Assembly (NCBI RefSeq): GCF_903166585.1
Contig: NZ_CAESCM010000010.1
Span: forward strand, 124,001-188,000
From: Pedobacter ghigonis
Lineage (GTDB): Bacteria; Bacteroidota; Bacteroidia; Sphingobacteriales; Sphingobacteriaceae
Length of the DNA: 64,000 nt
Direction of reading: 5' to 3'
Shown here: positions 50,451-59,957 of the stretch, piece by piece
Layout: every line of letters starts with the position of its first letter
Position numbering within the stretch: the stretch's first letter is position 1
The notes under the pieces: model-generated
What the model was told of the DNA's origin: nothing
Databases searched by the model: none
The model's input: only the letters and a program-made list of their open reading frames with translations
Made by a program: the position numbers and the translations under genes

Positions 50451-51020
50451 ATGACACAAGGTAAATTAATCATATTTTCGGCACCATCAGGAGCAGGTAA
50501 AACCACCATCGTACATCATTTATTACAGAAATTTCCTGAGCTGAGCTTTTCTATTTCTGCAACTACCCGCGAGTTAAGGGGAACAGAAAAACACGAAAAC
50601 GATTACTATTTCATCAGTAAGGAAGAGTTTTTACATAAAGTGGCCCATCAGGAGTTTGTTGAGTTTGAAGAGGTTTATAACGGAACTTTTTATGGCACCT
50701 TACGTTCAGAAATAGAACGCATCTGGAATGAGGGCAAACACGTTATTTTCGATATTGATGTAGAGGGCGGTATTCGTTTGAAAAGAAAGTACGAAGAAGA
50801 TGCATTGGCCATTTTTGTTCAGCCGCCATCGTTAGAGGTATTAAAAGAACGTTTAAGCGGTCGCGGAACAGATAGTCCTGAAAAACTACAGGAGCGTTTC
50901 GTTAAAGCCGAGAAAGAACTGCTTTATGCTGATAAGTTTGATGTAATTTTAAAAAACTTTGACCTGGCAACCGCCTGCGCAGAAGCAGAGCAGTTGGTTG
51001 GTGATTTCCTGAAGAAATAA
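50451..51020 (+). CDS. gmk: guanylate kinase
   Basis: 189 residues. P-loop APSGAGKTTIV (about 10-20), the guanylate signature TTRELRGTEKHENDYYFIS (about 38-56) and the lid segment ERLSGRGTDSPEKLQERF. Phosphorylates GMP to GDP with ATP. Confidence 0.97.
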   Translation: MTQGKLIIFSAPSGAGKTTIVHHLLQKFPELSFSISATTRELRGTEKHENDYYFISKEEFLHKVAHQEFVEFEEVYNGTFYGTLRSEIERIWNEGKHVIFDIDVEGGIRLKRKYEEDALAIFVQPPSLEVLKERLSGRGTDSPEKLQERFVKAEKELLYADKFDVILKNFDLATACAEAEQLVGDFLKK

Positions 51021-51123
51021 TCCATCATTGCATACATATGCAATAGACTTTGCAGCGTGCGAAGCAATCTTTTAATTCTGATGAGATTGCTTCGGCTCGC
51101 TCAATCCAGCCTCGCAATGACGG
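51021..51123. repeat. nested foldback repeat (CGAAGCAATCT type)
   Basis: Inner arms CGAAGCAATCT (51060-51070) and AGATTGCTTCG (51084-51094), perfectly complementary, 13-base loop. An outer CATTGC (51026-51031) faces GCAATG (51114-51119). The wording (GCTCGC, CCTCGCAATGACGGG) is of a dispersed intergenic repeat type known to me from many genomes. It fills the gmk-nadD gap. Confidence 0.6.
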
Positions 51124-51141
51124 GTACAAACACTGAAAAAC

Positions 51142-51717
51142 ATGAAAACAGGCCTCTTCTTCGGTTCTTATAACCCCATTCATACCGGCCATTTAATTAT
51201 TGCCAACTATATGGCCAATCATACTGAGCTGGATGAAGTATGGCTGGTGGTTTCTCCGCATAACCCATTAAAAGATAAAAATGGTTTAACCAACATGTAC
51301 GACCGGTTGGAGATGGCCAAACTTGCCACCGAAAATGCCGAGCACATTCGGGTGAGTGATATTGAGTTTGCCCTACCACAACCTTCTTACACCATCGATA
51401 CCTTAACTTATTTGCACGAAAAATATCCGGAAAAGGAATTTGTGTTAATTATGGGGGCCGATAACCTGGTTTCGTTTAAGAAATGGAAAAACTACGAGGT
51501 ATTGTTAAAAAACTATCAGATTTACGTTTACCCAAGACCGGGGACTAATGTTACAGATTGGGAGAACCACCCGGCAATTACTTTTACCCAAACACCTTTA
51601 ATGGAAATTTCTTCAACCTTTATCCGCAAGGCTATTAAAGCACAAAAGAATGTCCAGTTTTTCTTACCCGATAAAGTAATCGATTTTATTGAGGGCAAAG
51701 GAATGTATAAATCATAA
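51142..51717 (+). CDS. nadD: nicotinate-nucleotide adenylyltransferase
   Basis: 191 residues. The nucleotidyltransferase motif GSYNPIHTGHLIIA lies at residues 8-21 and the second signature ISSTFIRKAI near 157-166. Adenylates nicotinate mononucleotide in NAD synthesis. Confidence 0.95.
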   Translation: MKTGLFFGSYNPIHTGHLIIANYMANHTELDEVWLVVSPHNPLKDKNGLTNMYDRLEMAKLATENAEHIRVSDIEFALPQPSYTIDTLTYLHEKYPEKEFVLIMGADNLVSFKKWKNYEVLLKNYQIYVYPRPGTNVTDWENHPAITFTQTPLMEISSTFIRKAIKAQKNVQFFLPDKVIDFIEGKGMYKS

Positions 51718-51825
51718 CCCCAGCACTTTTCTTAAAACCTACTGTATTAAATCGATTACTTGGACGAGTTTTTGTTTAATACGGCTTTGGTTTATTAATT
51801 TAGCTGAACTGATACAACAAAACAA

Positions 51826-53526
51826 GTGAAAAAAAATCTTTTTATACTCATTGCACTCTGTGGAACTGCATTTTCGGGCAGCGCACAACAAAAAACCTAT
51901 TTAGAAATGTTAGCGAATCAACCTAAATGGGTCGATTCGGTTTTTAATAAGCTTAACCGCAGGGAGCGCATTGCGCAGATGTTCTTTGTACGTGCGCATA
52001 CAAACCTGGGGCAAAAATATACCGATTCGGTTGGTCAGGTAATTAAGCGGGAGCAATTGGGTGGGGTTATATTTTTTCAGGGCGGTCCGGGTAGGCAGGC
52101 CATTGCCACCAATGCTTACCAGAAATTAAGCCATGTACCTTTAATTGTTGCCAATGATGGCGAATGGGGATTGGGTATGCGTTTAGACAGTACCATATCT
52201 TATCCTTACCAAATGGCCCTGGGAGCAATCCAGAATAAGGAACTTTTGTACAAAATGGGCTTAGAGGTAGCCAAAGATTATAAGCGCATGGGCATGCAGA
52301 TGAATTTGGCCCCTGATGCCGACATCAACAACAACCCAAAAAACCCGGTGATTAATTACCGCTCTTTTGGCGAAAATAAATATAACGTAGCCACCAAAGT
52401 TGCAGCTTACATGAAAGGTATGCAGGATGGCGGCCTTTTAACTACGTTAAAACACTTTCCCGGTCACGGTGATACTGATGTGGATTCGCACTACGATTTA
52501 CCTCAGCTTACCTTTTCGGCCACCCGGTTAGATACTTTAGAAATGTACCCTTTCAAAGAACTGATTAAGCAGGGAGCTTCGGGCGTGATGATTGCCCACA
52601 TGAATATTCCCTCGTTGGATAATACACCGAATTTACCTTCTACACTTTCTAAACCTATAGTTACCGGTATTTTAAAGCAAAAACTAGGTTTTAAAGGCCT
52701 GATTATCTCCGATGCAATGGATATGAAAGGTGTGGTTAAATATTTTAAAAACGGAGAAGCTGATTTAATGGGGATTATTGCCGGAAACGATATCCTGGAA
52801 CTTTCGGAAAATAGCGACAGGGCCATTAAACTGGTGCGTAAAGCCGTTAGGCAAGATCGCGTAAGTATGGCAGAAATAGACCAGAGTGTGCGCAAAATAT
52901 TAACAGCAAAATACTGGGCAGGTTTATCCAGAAAAGATACCGTGGTAACACAAGGAATAGTTGCTGCAGTTAACCGAAACGCCAGCAACGCACTGGTGCA
53001 GGAACTGGCCAATGCTTCGGTTACTTTGTTAAAAGGCAAAGATTATATTAAACGGTTAATTCCGATCAGAAGAACAGCTATCATCAGTATTGGCGTACCT
53101 GCTGTTACTACTTTCCAGAAAGAAATTGCCAAAGGCTACTATAATTCGGTTTATTACGTTTTGGATAAAGATGCAAATCCTACACAAATCTCAAACATTG
53201 CCCGCGAAGTAGCTGCTTTTGATCAGGTTATCGTAGGTATTCACGATAGCCGCTCCCGTCCGGCCAACAACATGCCGCTAAATGCCGGAGTAAAAAACTT
53301 TATTAAAGAGCTATCAGCAAAAAATGCTGTTTTTGCCCTATTTGCCAATCCATATAACCTCGCAAGCCTGCCAGGCTTAGAAAATAGTAAGGGGCTTGTT
53401 GTGGCTTATCAGAAAGAAGATTATATGCAGATTTCGGCCGCAGCGGTAATTAATAACAGACTTGTGCCAACAGGTAAATTGCCGGTAAGTGTAGCGCCAT
53501 TTTATAAATTTGGAGAGGGATTTTAA
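51826..53526 (+). CDS. GH3 beta-N-acetylglucosaminidase-like enzyme
   Basis: 566 residues, GTG start giving a good signal peptide (MKKNLFILIALCGTAFSGSA). The GH3 catalytic domain spans about 35-375 with the NagZ-type signature KHFPGHGDTDVDSHYDLP near 213-230 (Asp/His pair) and IISDAMDMKGV near 297-307 with the nucleophile aspartate. A second GH3 alpha/beta domain completes the chain. Bacteroidota relatives often carry an extra beta-lactamase-like domain after this point; here the protein stops at GKLPVSVAPFYKFGEGF. Probably acts on peptidoglycan or chitin fragments in the periplasm. Confidence 0.9.
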   Translation: MKKNLFILIALCGTAFSGSAQQKTYLEMLANQPKWVDSVFNKLNRRERIAQMFFVRAHTNLGQKYTDSVGQVIKREQLGGVIFFQGGPGRQAIATNAYQKLSHVPLIVANDGEWGLGMRLDSTISYPYQMALGAIQNKELLYKMGLEVAKDYKRMGMQMNLAPDADINNNPKNPVINYRSFGENKYNVATKVAAYMKGMQDGGLLTTLKHFPGHGDTDVDSHYDLPQLTFSATRLDTLEMYPFKELIKQGASGVMIAHMNIPSLDNTPNLPSTLSKPIVTGILKQKLGFKGLIISDAMDMKGVVKYFKNGEADLMGIIAGNDILELSENSDRAIKLVRKAVRQDRVSMAEIDQSVRKILTAKYWAGLSRKDTVVTQGIVAAVNRNASNALVQELANASVTLLKGKDYIKRLIPIRRTAIISIGVPAVTTFQKEIAKGYYNSVYYVLDKDANPTQISNIAREVAAFDQVIVGIHDSRSRPANNMPLNAGVKNFIKELSAKNAVFALFANPYNLASLPGLENSKGLVVAYQKEDYMQISAAAVINNRLVPTGKLPVSVAPFYKFGEGF

Positions 53527-53530
53527 TTTT

Positions 53531-53625
53531 AACCACAAAGGCACCAAGCGCACAAGGGATTGAGTTTTGAATGATTGAATGTTTTGGACATCCCCCATTC
53601 GCTCATTCAAAATTCATTCATTCGA
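53531..53625. repeat. dispersed repeat words behind the GH3 gene
   Basis: AACCACAAAGGCACCAAGCG (53531-53550), followed by ATTCGCTCATTC and AAATTCATTCATTCG words. Related to 27474, 55788 and 62821. Confidence 0.45.
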
Positions 53626-53697
53626 TTTTAGCCTTTCTATCTTTTCCCAAAACAATTTCTGGCTTTAAGCGATTATCTAATTATAAATCTTAATGTT

Positions 53698-53901
53698 ATG
53701 ATAGATCCAGAAAACGACAATTATTCCAGCGATCCAAACGATGCACTGCGCAGGGAGGATGAGGTAGAAAATATCAATGAAATTACCGGTGATGATACCA
53801 GTATTGAGCACGATAAAGATTTGCTGGAGCAGGCTGATGAAGCGTCAAGAGCTTCTTATGAGCTAAATCTTGATGACGAAACTAATGATTTAGAAGACTA
53901 A
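53698..53901 (+). CDS. small acidic protein of unknown function
   Basis: 67 residues, ATG 53698. Nearly a quarter aspartate/glutamate and very few hydrophobic residues (opens MIDPENDNYSSDPNDALRRE). Likely disordered. No family recognised. It is a real gene by its frame, its spacing and the terminator that begins at its stop codon. Confidence 0.65.
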   Translation: MIDPENDNYSSDPNDALRREDEVENINEITGDDTSIEHDKDLLEQADEASRASYELNLDDETNDLED

Positions 53902-53944
53902 AAAAGCGGCAGGTCATATTGTTAAATCTGATCTGCCGTTTTTT
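53901..53944 (+). terminator. terminator of the small acidic protein gene
   Basis: Arms CGGCAG (53907-53912) and CTGCCG (53933-53938), extended by facing GTCA and TGAT with a mismatch, followed by six T and preceded by A5. Confidence 0.85.
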
Positions 53945-53972
53945 AAGGGAAAGCTTTTGATTAAAGAAGGGA

Positions 53973-54359
53973 TTATTTAGCGCTATTATTTAACTTAATA
54001 GAAATTTCATTCTCAATTCGAGCTATTTCAAACTCGCAAACAGTTATTTCATAATTTTTCAACCTTAAGTATTCAACAAAGTCATGATCTAAATGCATGC
54101 CTGGGTACTTCGATAAATAGTAGGGAAGATATGCAGGCCAAACCCATAAACCATCTGTAAAATAACTATCAGGTGCAATAAGCGCTTTAGTTTCAATATC
54201 AACAAAGTACCCCATCCAGGCAAAAGCTAGGATGCCATCTTTTAGGTAATTTATAATATCTAGATAATCTGGTTTCACATCATGATATTTTATTACATCC
54301 TGTAGAGGCTTAGCACTATCTATGATATTATATTCTTTAATAAAGCCGACATATTTCAT
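53973..54359 (-). CDS. hypothetical protein, immunity-protein-like
   Basis: 128 residues, cytoplasmic. The stretch DYLDIINYLKDGILAFAWMGY followed by TDGLWVWPAYLPYYLSKYP has the look of small immunity proteins of polymorphic toxin systems in Bacteroidota, as I remember them. No toxin gene is next to it, so it would be an orphan. Function unproven; 41 bases before the thioredoxin-like gene stop. Confidence 0.6.
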   Translation of the reverse strand: MKYVGFIKEYNIIDSAKPLQDVIKYHDVKPDYLDIINYLKDGILAFAWMGYFVDIETKALIAPDSYFTDGLWVWPAYLPYYLSKYPGMHLDHDFVEYLRLKNYEITVCEFEIARIENEISIKLNNSAK

Positions 54360-54400
54360 TCTTAAGTTTCTTATTAAAATAAATATCGACCAGCTTTAAA

Positions 54401-54934
54401 CTACTTTGCTTTTGGCTTATACGTTTCCGGATTAACGGCAGTAGTGGTCCATCCCTTTAAAAACGAGGTGATTTTCTTTACGTCATGACCAACTTTCTTT
54501 TTGCCATTAGCACCTACCTCTTCTGTTTCCAGGTACGACGAATTTTCGATGTGCAATACCTTTCCTTTTCCGTCCAAAACTAAAAACACCGGAAAACCGA
54601 AACGTTGCGGATAACCTAAACTAGCCAAAACACTTTCGTTTTTATTCTCAGGGCTATAATTAACCAAAACGGTTTCGAAATTATCGTTGATGTATTTTTT
54701 TAAGGTAGCTGTGCTATCAACCAAATTGTGGAAAGCAATACACCAGGTGCACCAGTTACCCCCAACCTGTAATAAAACATGTTTATTTTCTTTAGCTGCC
54801 TTGGTTACAGCTGCTGCAATATCAGCTTTGGCATCGGCCTGAGGGTTATAAATGTGAACTCCTTCCTTTTTCGCCTGGCTAAAAGCTCCTGTTGATACAA
54901 ACACAGCCACCAATAGAATGATTATCTTTTTCAT
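54401..54934 (-). CDS. secreted thioredoxin-like protein
   Basis: 177 residues. Signal peptide MKKIIILLVAVFVSTGAFSQ; active site WCTWC at about 61-65 in a thioredoxin fold (HVLLQVGGNWCTWCIAFHNLV), with the cis-proline in FGFPVFLVLD. It likely reduces or isomerises disulfides in the periplasm. WCTWC is rarer than WCGPC and WCGWC. Confidence 0.9.
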   Translation of the reverse strand: MKKIIILLVAVFVSTGAFSQAKKEGVHIYNPQADAKADIAAAVTKAAKENKHVLLQVGGNWCTWCIAFHNLVDSTATLKKYINDNFETVLVNYSPENKNESVLASLGYPQRFGFPVFLVLDGKGKVLHIENSSYLETEEVGANGKKKVGHDVKKITSFLKGWTTTAVNPETYKPKAK

Positions 54935-55090
54935 GATTTTTTAGAATAATAAAGTAAAAATAAGAAAGCCTACTAATGTAATAGATTATTCGCAAATTCT
55001 TTACAGAGCGGAAACATTCATTGGTCATTAACAGATTTGTTTTTACCAAAAGCTTTAATCGATCCCACACTTTCCACCATCCATCTTACA

Positions 55091-55121
55091 TTTCCCATCT
55101 TCCATTTCTATATTATCTTTG
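55091..55121 (+). promoter_or_regulatory. promoter of the TatD gene, near-leaderless
   Basis: TTTC (55091-55094), spacer 19, TATCTTTG (55114-55121). The ATG at 55129 is seven bases later. Same boxes and spacing as the yicC promoter. Confidence 0.5.
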
Positions 55122-55128
55122 TAGTTCA

Positions 55129-55785
55129 ATGGATTTTTTAGACATACATAGCCACAAAACTGCTGCACAGCCAGGGGCTATCAGTATTCAAAGCTTATCG
55201 TTAACCAGCGATATCTTTCTCGCGATGCCTAAAAAAAAGCCAATTTCAGTTGGTTTACATCCCTGGTATGCCCAACTCGATGCTTTAGAAATGCAAATGC
55301 GTTATTTAGATGTTTTGGCGAGACAACCCAATGTAAAACTCATCGGCGAGTGTGGTTTAGATAAACTCAGGGGCGAAAATGTAAACAACCAGCTGGTTAT
55401 TTTAACCGAACAAATCAAATTGGCTGAAGAGCTTAACAAGCCATTAATATTACACTGTGTAAAATGCTTTTCCGAGCTGATTTCACTTAAAGACAAGCTA
55501 CAGGTTAAAGTTCCGATGATTATCCATGGTTTCAATAAAAACGAAGTACTGGGCAAGCAGCTGTTGGATAAAGGCTTCCTCCTTTCATTTGGAACCGCAA
55601 TATTAAAAGCCGGCACAGGCGCAGCAAAACTGATAACGGAAACAGATAAGTTCTTTCTCGAAACAGATGATGCCGATATTCCAATCGCTGAAATTTATCA
55701 GGCTGCTGCCAATTTAAAAAAATGTACGGTTGATGAGCTTAAAGCTCGTATTTTTGCCAACTGGAAAAATTTGAATTTATTGTAA
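55129..55785 (+). CDS. TatD family hydrolase
   Basis: 218 residues from the ATG at 55129; the longer frame from 55021 covers repeat DNA and the promoter. Starts MDFLDIHSHKTA (metal HxH), then ISVGLHPWYA, IGECGLDKL (metal Glu), LILHCVKCF and IIHGFNKNEVLGKQLLDKG, and FLETDDADIPI (metal Asp). A TIM-barrel metal hydrolase, DNase or D-amino-acyl-type. Shorter than E. coli TatD (260), usual for this clade. Confidence 0.92.
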   Translation: MDFLDIHSHKTAAQPGAISIQSLSLTSDIFLAMPKKKPISVGLHPWYAQLDALEMQMRYLDVLARQPNVKLIGECGLDKLRGENVNNQLVILTEQIKLAEELNKPLILHCVKCFSELISLKDKLQVKVPMIIHGFNKNEVLGKQLLDKGFLLSFGTAILKAGTGAAKLITETDKFFLETDDADIPIAEIYQAAANLKKCTVDELKARIFANWKNLNLL

Positions 55786-55868
55786 AATAGCCACGGAGAC
55801 ATTGAAACCACAGAAAAATATCAATTCTGTATTAATCGACTCTTCTTTGGTAAAATAGAAAAATTATA

Positions 55869-56663
55869 ATGTCTGATGTAACCTGGCTTTCGCGCTCTGC
55901 CCTGCTTGTAGGAAATGATGGGATAGAAAAACTTCAAGCCAAACATGTTTTAGTAATTGGTTTAGGTGGTGTTGGCTCCTTCGCTGCAGAATTTATCTGC
56001 CGGTCGGGAGTTGGCGAAATGACTATTGTGGATGGTGATGTGGTAGATCCTACCAACAGGAACAGACAGCTGCCGGCTTTAGCTACCAACCATGGTGTAT
56101 CCAAGGCCGAAATCATGCGCGAGCGTTTACAAGCTATAAATCCTGAATTAAAACTGCATGTAGTTGATACCTTTCTTACCCCTGAGAAGTGCAGGGAAAT
56201 TTTAGAAAGCAAATTCGATTACATTATGGATTGCATCGATAGTGTAATGCCTAAAATTACCTTACTATCTACAGCGTTGGAGAAAAATATTCCAATTGTA
56301 AGCTCAATGGGTGCCGGTGGCAAAATGGATCCTACAAAATTAAGGATTACCATGCTTCCCGATACTTATCAATGTGTTTTTGCAAGTTACGTACGCAAAC
56401 GACTAAACAAACTTGAAAACGCCGCAAAAATCAAGGCTGTTTTCTCGACCGAAGAAGTGGATAAAAACTCGATGATCATGACCGATGGCAGCAATTTTAA
56501 ACGCTCGGCTTACGGAACTGTTTCTTACCTGCCTGCTGCATTTGGCGGAGCCTGTGCTTCGGTTGTAATCCGCGATTTACTTGGCTTAAAAATCGAAATG
56601 GCTGAAAGACCAGCCAGAATCAGTCATAAAACACTTAATAAAAGAAAGAAGAAAAAGGCTTAA
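55869..56663 (+). CDS. tcdA: tRNA threonylcarbamoyladenosine dehydratase (ThiF/MoeB family)
   Basis: 264 residues. Rossmann GLGGVGSFAAEF (about 32-43), VDGDVVDPTNRNRQ, the DCIDSVMPKI segment and GAGGKMDPTKLRITML typical of TcdA/CsdL. It activates t6A37 in tRNA to the cyclic ct6A form with ATP. The C-terminus is very basic (LNKRKKKKA). Confidence 0.93.
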   Translation: MSDVTWLSRSALLVGNDGIEKLQAKHVLVIGLGGVGSFAAEFICRSGVGEMTIVDGDVVDPTNRNRQLPALATNHGVSKAEIMRERLQAINPELKLHVVDTFLTPEKCREILESKFDYIMDCIDSVMPKITLLSTALEKNIPIVSSMGAGGKMDPTKLRITMLPDTYQCVFASYVRKRLNKLENAAKIKAVFSTEEVDKNSMIMTDGSNFKRSAYGTVSYLPAAFGGACASVVIRDLLGLKIEMAERPARISHKTLNKRKKKKA

Positions 56664-56741
56664 CGGAATATAATTGTTGATATCATGATTTCGCGAAGAT
56701 TTTAAATTGTTGTAAGTTTAAAATCCGAGAGCAATCATATT

Positions 56742-59700
56742 ATGCCCAAACCACTTAAAATTCTTCAGGCTTCTGCCGGTTCTGGTAAAACGTTCAGTTT
56801 AACAGCACATTACCTCACGCTACTATTTTCCGGCGAGAATAAATACCGCGAAATTTTAGCTGTTACCTTCACCAACAAGGCTACAGAGGAAATGAAAACC
56901 CGGATTCTGGAAGTGCTGCTGGGATTGGCAAAGGGTAATCCATCAAAGAAAACAGACGATTACCGGCAGCTCATTTTACAGGCTTATCCCGAAATGAGCG
57001 GTCAGGAGCTGCAATTTAAAGCAGATAAAATCTACCGTAAAATCCTGCACGATTATAGCCGCTTTTCGGTTAGTACCATTGATGGTTTCGTGCAAAAAGT
57101 AATCCGTGGTTTCGCTTTCGAGCTAGGCCTTAATGCGGATTATAATTTAGAGATGAATTATGATAAAGTTAAAGATGACCTGGTTGCCAAACTGGATGAA
57201 GCTTTAGACCATAATAAACAGCTCTTACAATGGATTATCGATCTGGCTATCGAGCGTATCAGCGACAATAAAAGCTGGAATTATAAATTCGAACTCTACA
57301 ACCTGATCGGGGAAATTTTTTCTGAACGTTTCCAGATTTTTGAAGATGCGGTAACTGCTTTGGGCTTAGAGAATATCGATGAGCTTTTCAAGAAATATAT
57401 CAGCATCACTAAAGCCGAGATCAAAAATTTCGAAGATGAAATTATCCGCATTGCTACCGATGCACACGAAGCCCTAGGTGTTACCGGTGTCGAGAATGAG
57501 CACCTTAAAGGGAAATCGCGTAGTGCACTGGCCAAAATCATACTCATTGCCCGTGGCGATTTCTCTAAAATAGAGCCACTCTTCAACCTGATTGATGAGC
57601 CGGATGAGTGGTTTCAAAAAAATGCGAACTTCCCAGAGGCCTACGAAATTGTAAATCCGCTGCTCAAACACCTTAAAACCCATTATTTAGCGCATTTACC
57701 CAATTACAGCCTGGCCATTGCCTTTAACAAAAACCTGTATTATTTAAGGTTAATGCAGGAAATTGCCGTGCTTTTAAAAGAATATCGCGCAGAAAACGAT
57801 AACCTCCTTATTAGTGATGCACAGAAATTAATTTCGGGCATAACCGAAGATGCGGGCGATAATCCTTCGTTCATCTGGGAAAAGGTGGGCAACAGGTACC
57901 GCAATTTCCTGTTCGATGAATTTCAGGATACTTCAACCAGCCAGTGGGGAAGTTTTAAATCGCTACTCACCAATGCCATGGCCACGCCAAGCGAAACCCT
58001 GATCGATCACCTCATCGTGGGCGATACCAAACAATCTATTTACCGCTGGCGCAATGGCGATTGGAATATCCTTCATCAACATGCCAGGCGCGATGTTGGT
58101 GCAGAAAATGTAATGGAAGACAGCCTGGCTGAAAATTACAGGAGTACAGAAAACATCATCACTTTCAACAATTTTCTTTACCGGTCTGTTCCGCTTGTGC
58201 TGCAAAATGAATTAAATCAAAACCTGCTTACCAAACCCGAAAGCATTTCATCGTGGTGGGAAGCAGCACACTATACGCAGATTATAACTGATATTTACAG
58301 CACTTCGACCCAAAACTTTGCTACAAATACCCCGAAAGGCGGGACTATAAAAATTAAAAAATTTGGGAAAGAACATGCGCCTAACGAGGTCCGTTTCACC
58401 GAAACTACTTTCAGAGATATTGCTCTGGATGATATTATCAGCGAAATCAAAATACTCCGGGAGCATAACTATGCTTTAAAGGATATCGCCATTTTGGTCC
58501 GTTCCAATAGCGAAGCTATGCTCACGGTTAGAAAATTAATGGAGCATAAATTACCCGTATTATCCGGCGATGCACTATTGATATCGAACAACTCGGCCAT
58601 ACAACTGATTATTAATACACTAAAGGTACTTATTGGCCTCGAATCGCAAACGGCTCTGTACAAAGCCAATTGCATCGCACTTTATCGCGCTTTACAGGAA
58701 AAAGAAGTAAACGCCAACGATTACCTTAACCTTACTAACCGGCCACTAAACAGCCTTAACGAAGTTTTACCTCCTGCCCTTTGCGAAAACTGGCAGAGCT
58801 GGTTACAGCTACCATTGCCAGAACTGGTAGAAATTTTAATTGAAAGCTATGGTTTAAAAAACCTGCCTGCTAACTTACCCTATTTACTCGCTTTTAGAGA
58901 TTTAACCGCTTCGGCAGGCAAACTGGGCGAAAAGGGAATTATTGCCTTTTTAACTTGGTGGGAAGAAGATGGTATTAAAAAGTCTTTACCATCTCCCGAA
59001 GGTGCAGATGCGATCCAGATCATTACCATCCACAAATCGAAAGGGCTTGCTTTTAGGGCCGTTTTTGTTCCATATTGCAACTGGGAAATCAAAGGTAAGG
59101 CAAACGGCACTTTCTGGGTTTCATCAGATGAAACTGTTTATAAAGAGTTACGTGGCATTCCGTTAAAATACAACGAAGCCCTGGCCGATTCGGCAATTGC
59201 CAAAGCTTATTACGAAGAATTGCTGTACAATAACATGGATGCGCTGAACATGCTTTATGTGGCAACTACACGCTCAAAAGATTACCTTTATATCGCTACC
59301 ATGGCTAAAAAGGAACTTAAACTCTCCAATATGGGCGATGTAATCAACCTCACTTTCGAAAATGAATTTGATGAAAACGGGGTGTACGAAATTGTAGATT
59401 TTGTTTCGGCAGAGAGCAAAAATGAAGAAGCAAACTTTATCGATCTGAAAAGCTATCCAACCACTACACGCTTATCAGAATTATATATCCCCTCCGAAGA
59501 TAAACACCTTAGACATTTGGTCAATATCGAAAAATCGGGGAGAAAAGGATCCCTGCTCCACGATATTTTAGCCAATGCCAGTACCCAAAAGGAAGTTGAG
59601 GCTTATATTACCAATTTGATTTTAGATGGCATTGTACAGGAAGATGAAAAGCCAAACCTGATTTCGAAAGCTTTGGAAGTGCTAGAAAATGCTGATTTAA

Positions 59701-59957
59701 AAGCAGTTTTAAGCAAAGCTACCGGTAGCATTACAGAAAAAAATATTATCGATGCAAAAGGCAAACTTCACCGCCCCGACCGTATTTTGTTCAATAATGA
59801 TGAGGTAATTATCCTCGACTACAAGTTTACACTTACCGAAAGCGATAAACACCTGGAGCAGGTAGAAAACTATAAAAATCTGCTTTTAGAAATGGGGCAT
59901 ACGCAGGTTTCGGCCTATTTGTTTTACGCCATCAGTGGCAAATTAAAGTTAGTATAA
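56742..59957 (+). CDS. AddA-like UvrD helicase-nuclease
   Basis: 1071 residues. Walker A ASAGSGKT (residues 10-17), TFTNKATEEMKTRIL motif Ia, DEFQDTST (motif II), the SKGLAFRAVFVPY stretch and ATTRSKDYLYIA (motif VI). The C-terminal PD-(D/E)XK nuclease shows GSLLHDIL, HRPDRILFNN and ILDYKFT. It processes double-strand ends for recombination. The stop is directly followed by the ATG of the AddB-like gene. Shorter than Bacillus AddA (about 1230). Confidence 0.92.
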   Translation: MPKPLKILQASAGSGKTFSLTAHYLTLLFSGENKYREILAVTFTNKATEEMKTRILEVLLGLAKGNPSKKTDDYRQLILQAYPEMSGQELQFKADKIYRKILHDYSRFSVSTIDGFVQKVIRGFAFELGLNADYNLEMNYDKVKDDLVAKLDEALDHNKQLLQWIIDLAIERISDNKSWNYKFELYNLIGEIFSERFQIFEDAVTALGLENIDELFKKYISITKAEIKNFEDEIIRIATDAHEALGVTGVENEHLKGKSRSALAKIILIARGDFSKIEPLFNLIDEPDEWFQKNANFPEAYEIVNPLLKHLKTHYLAHLPNYSLAIAFNKNLYYLRLMQEIAVLLKEYRAENDNLLISDAQKLISGITEDAGDNPSFIWEKVGNRYRNFLFDEFQDTSTSQWGSFKSLLTNAMATPSETLIDHLIVGDTKQSIYRWRNGDWNILHQHARRDVGAENVMEDSLAENYRSTENIITFNNFLYRSVPLVLQNELNQNLLTKPESISSWWEAAHYTQIITDIYSTSTQNFATNTPKGGTIKIKKFGKEHAPNEVRFTETTFRDIALDDIISEIKILREHNYALKDIAILVRSNSEAMLTVRKLMEHKLPVLSGDALLISNNSAIQLIINTLKVLIGLESQTALYKANCIALYRALQEKEVNANDYLNLTNRPLNSLNEVLPPALCENWQSWLQLPLPELVEILIESYGLKNLPANLPYLLAFRDLTASAGKLGEKGIIAFLTWWEEDGIKKSLPSPEGADAIQIITIHKSKGLAFRAVFVPYCNWEIKGKANGTFWVSSDETVYKELRGIPLKYNEALADSAIAKAYYEELLYNNMDALNMLYVATTRSKDYLYIATMAKKELKLSNMGDVINLTFENEFDENGVYEIVDFVSAESKNEEANFIDLKSYPTTTRLSELYIPSEDKHLRHLVNIEKSGRKGSLLHDILANASTQKEVEAYITNLILDGIVQEDEKPNLISKALEVLENADLKAVLSKATGSITEKNIIDAKGKLHRPDRILFNNDEVIILDYKFTLTESDKHLEQVENYKNLLLEMGHTQVSAYLFYAISGKLKLV

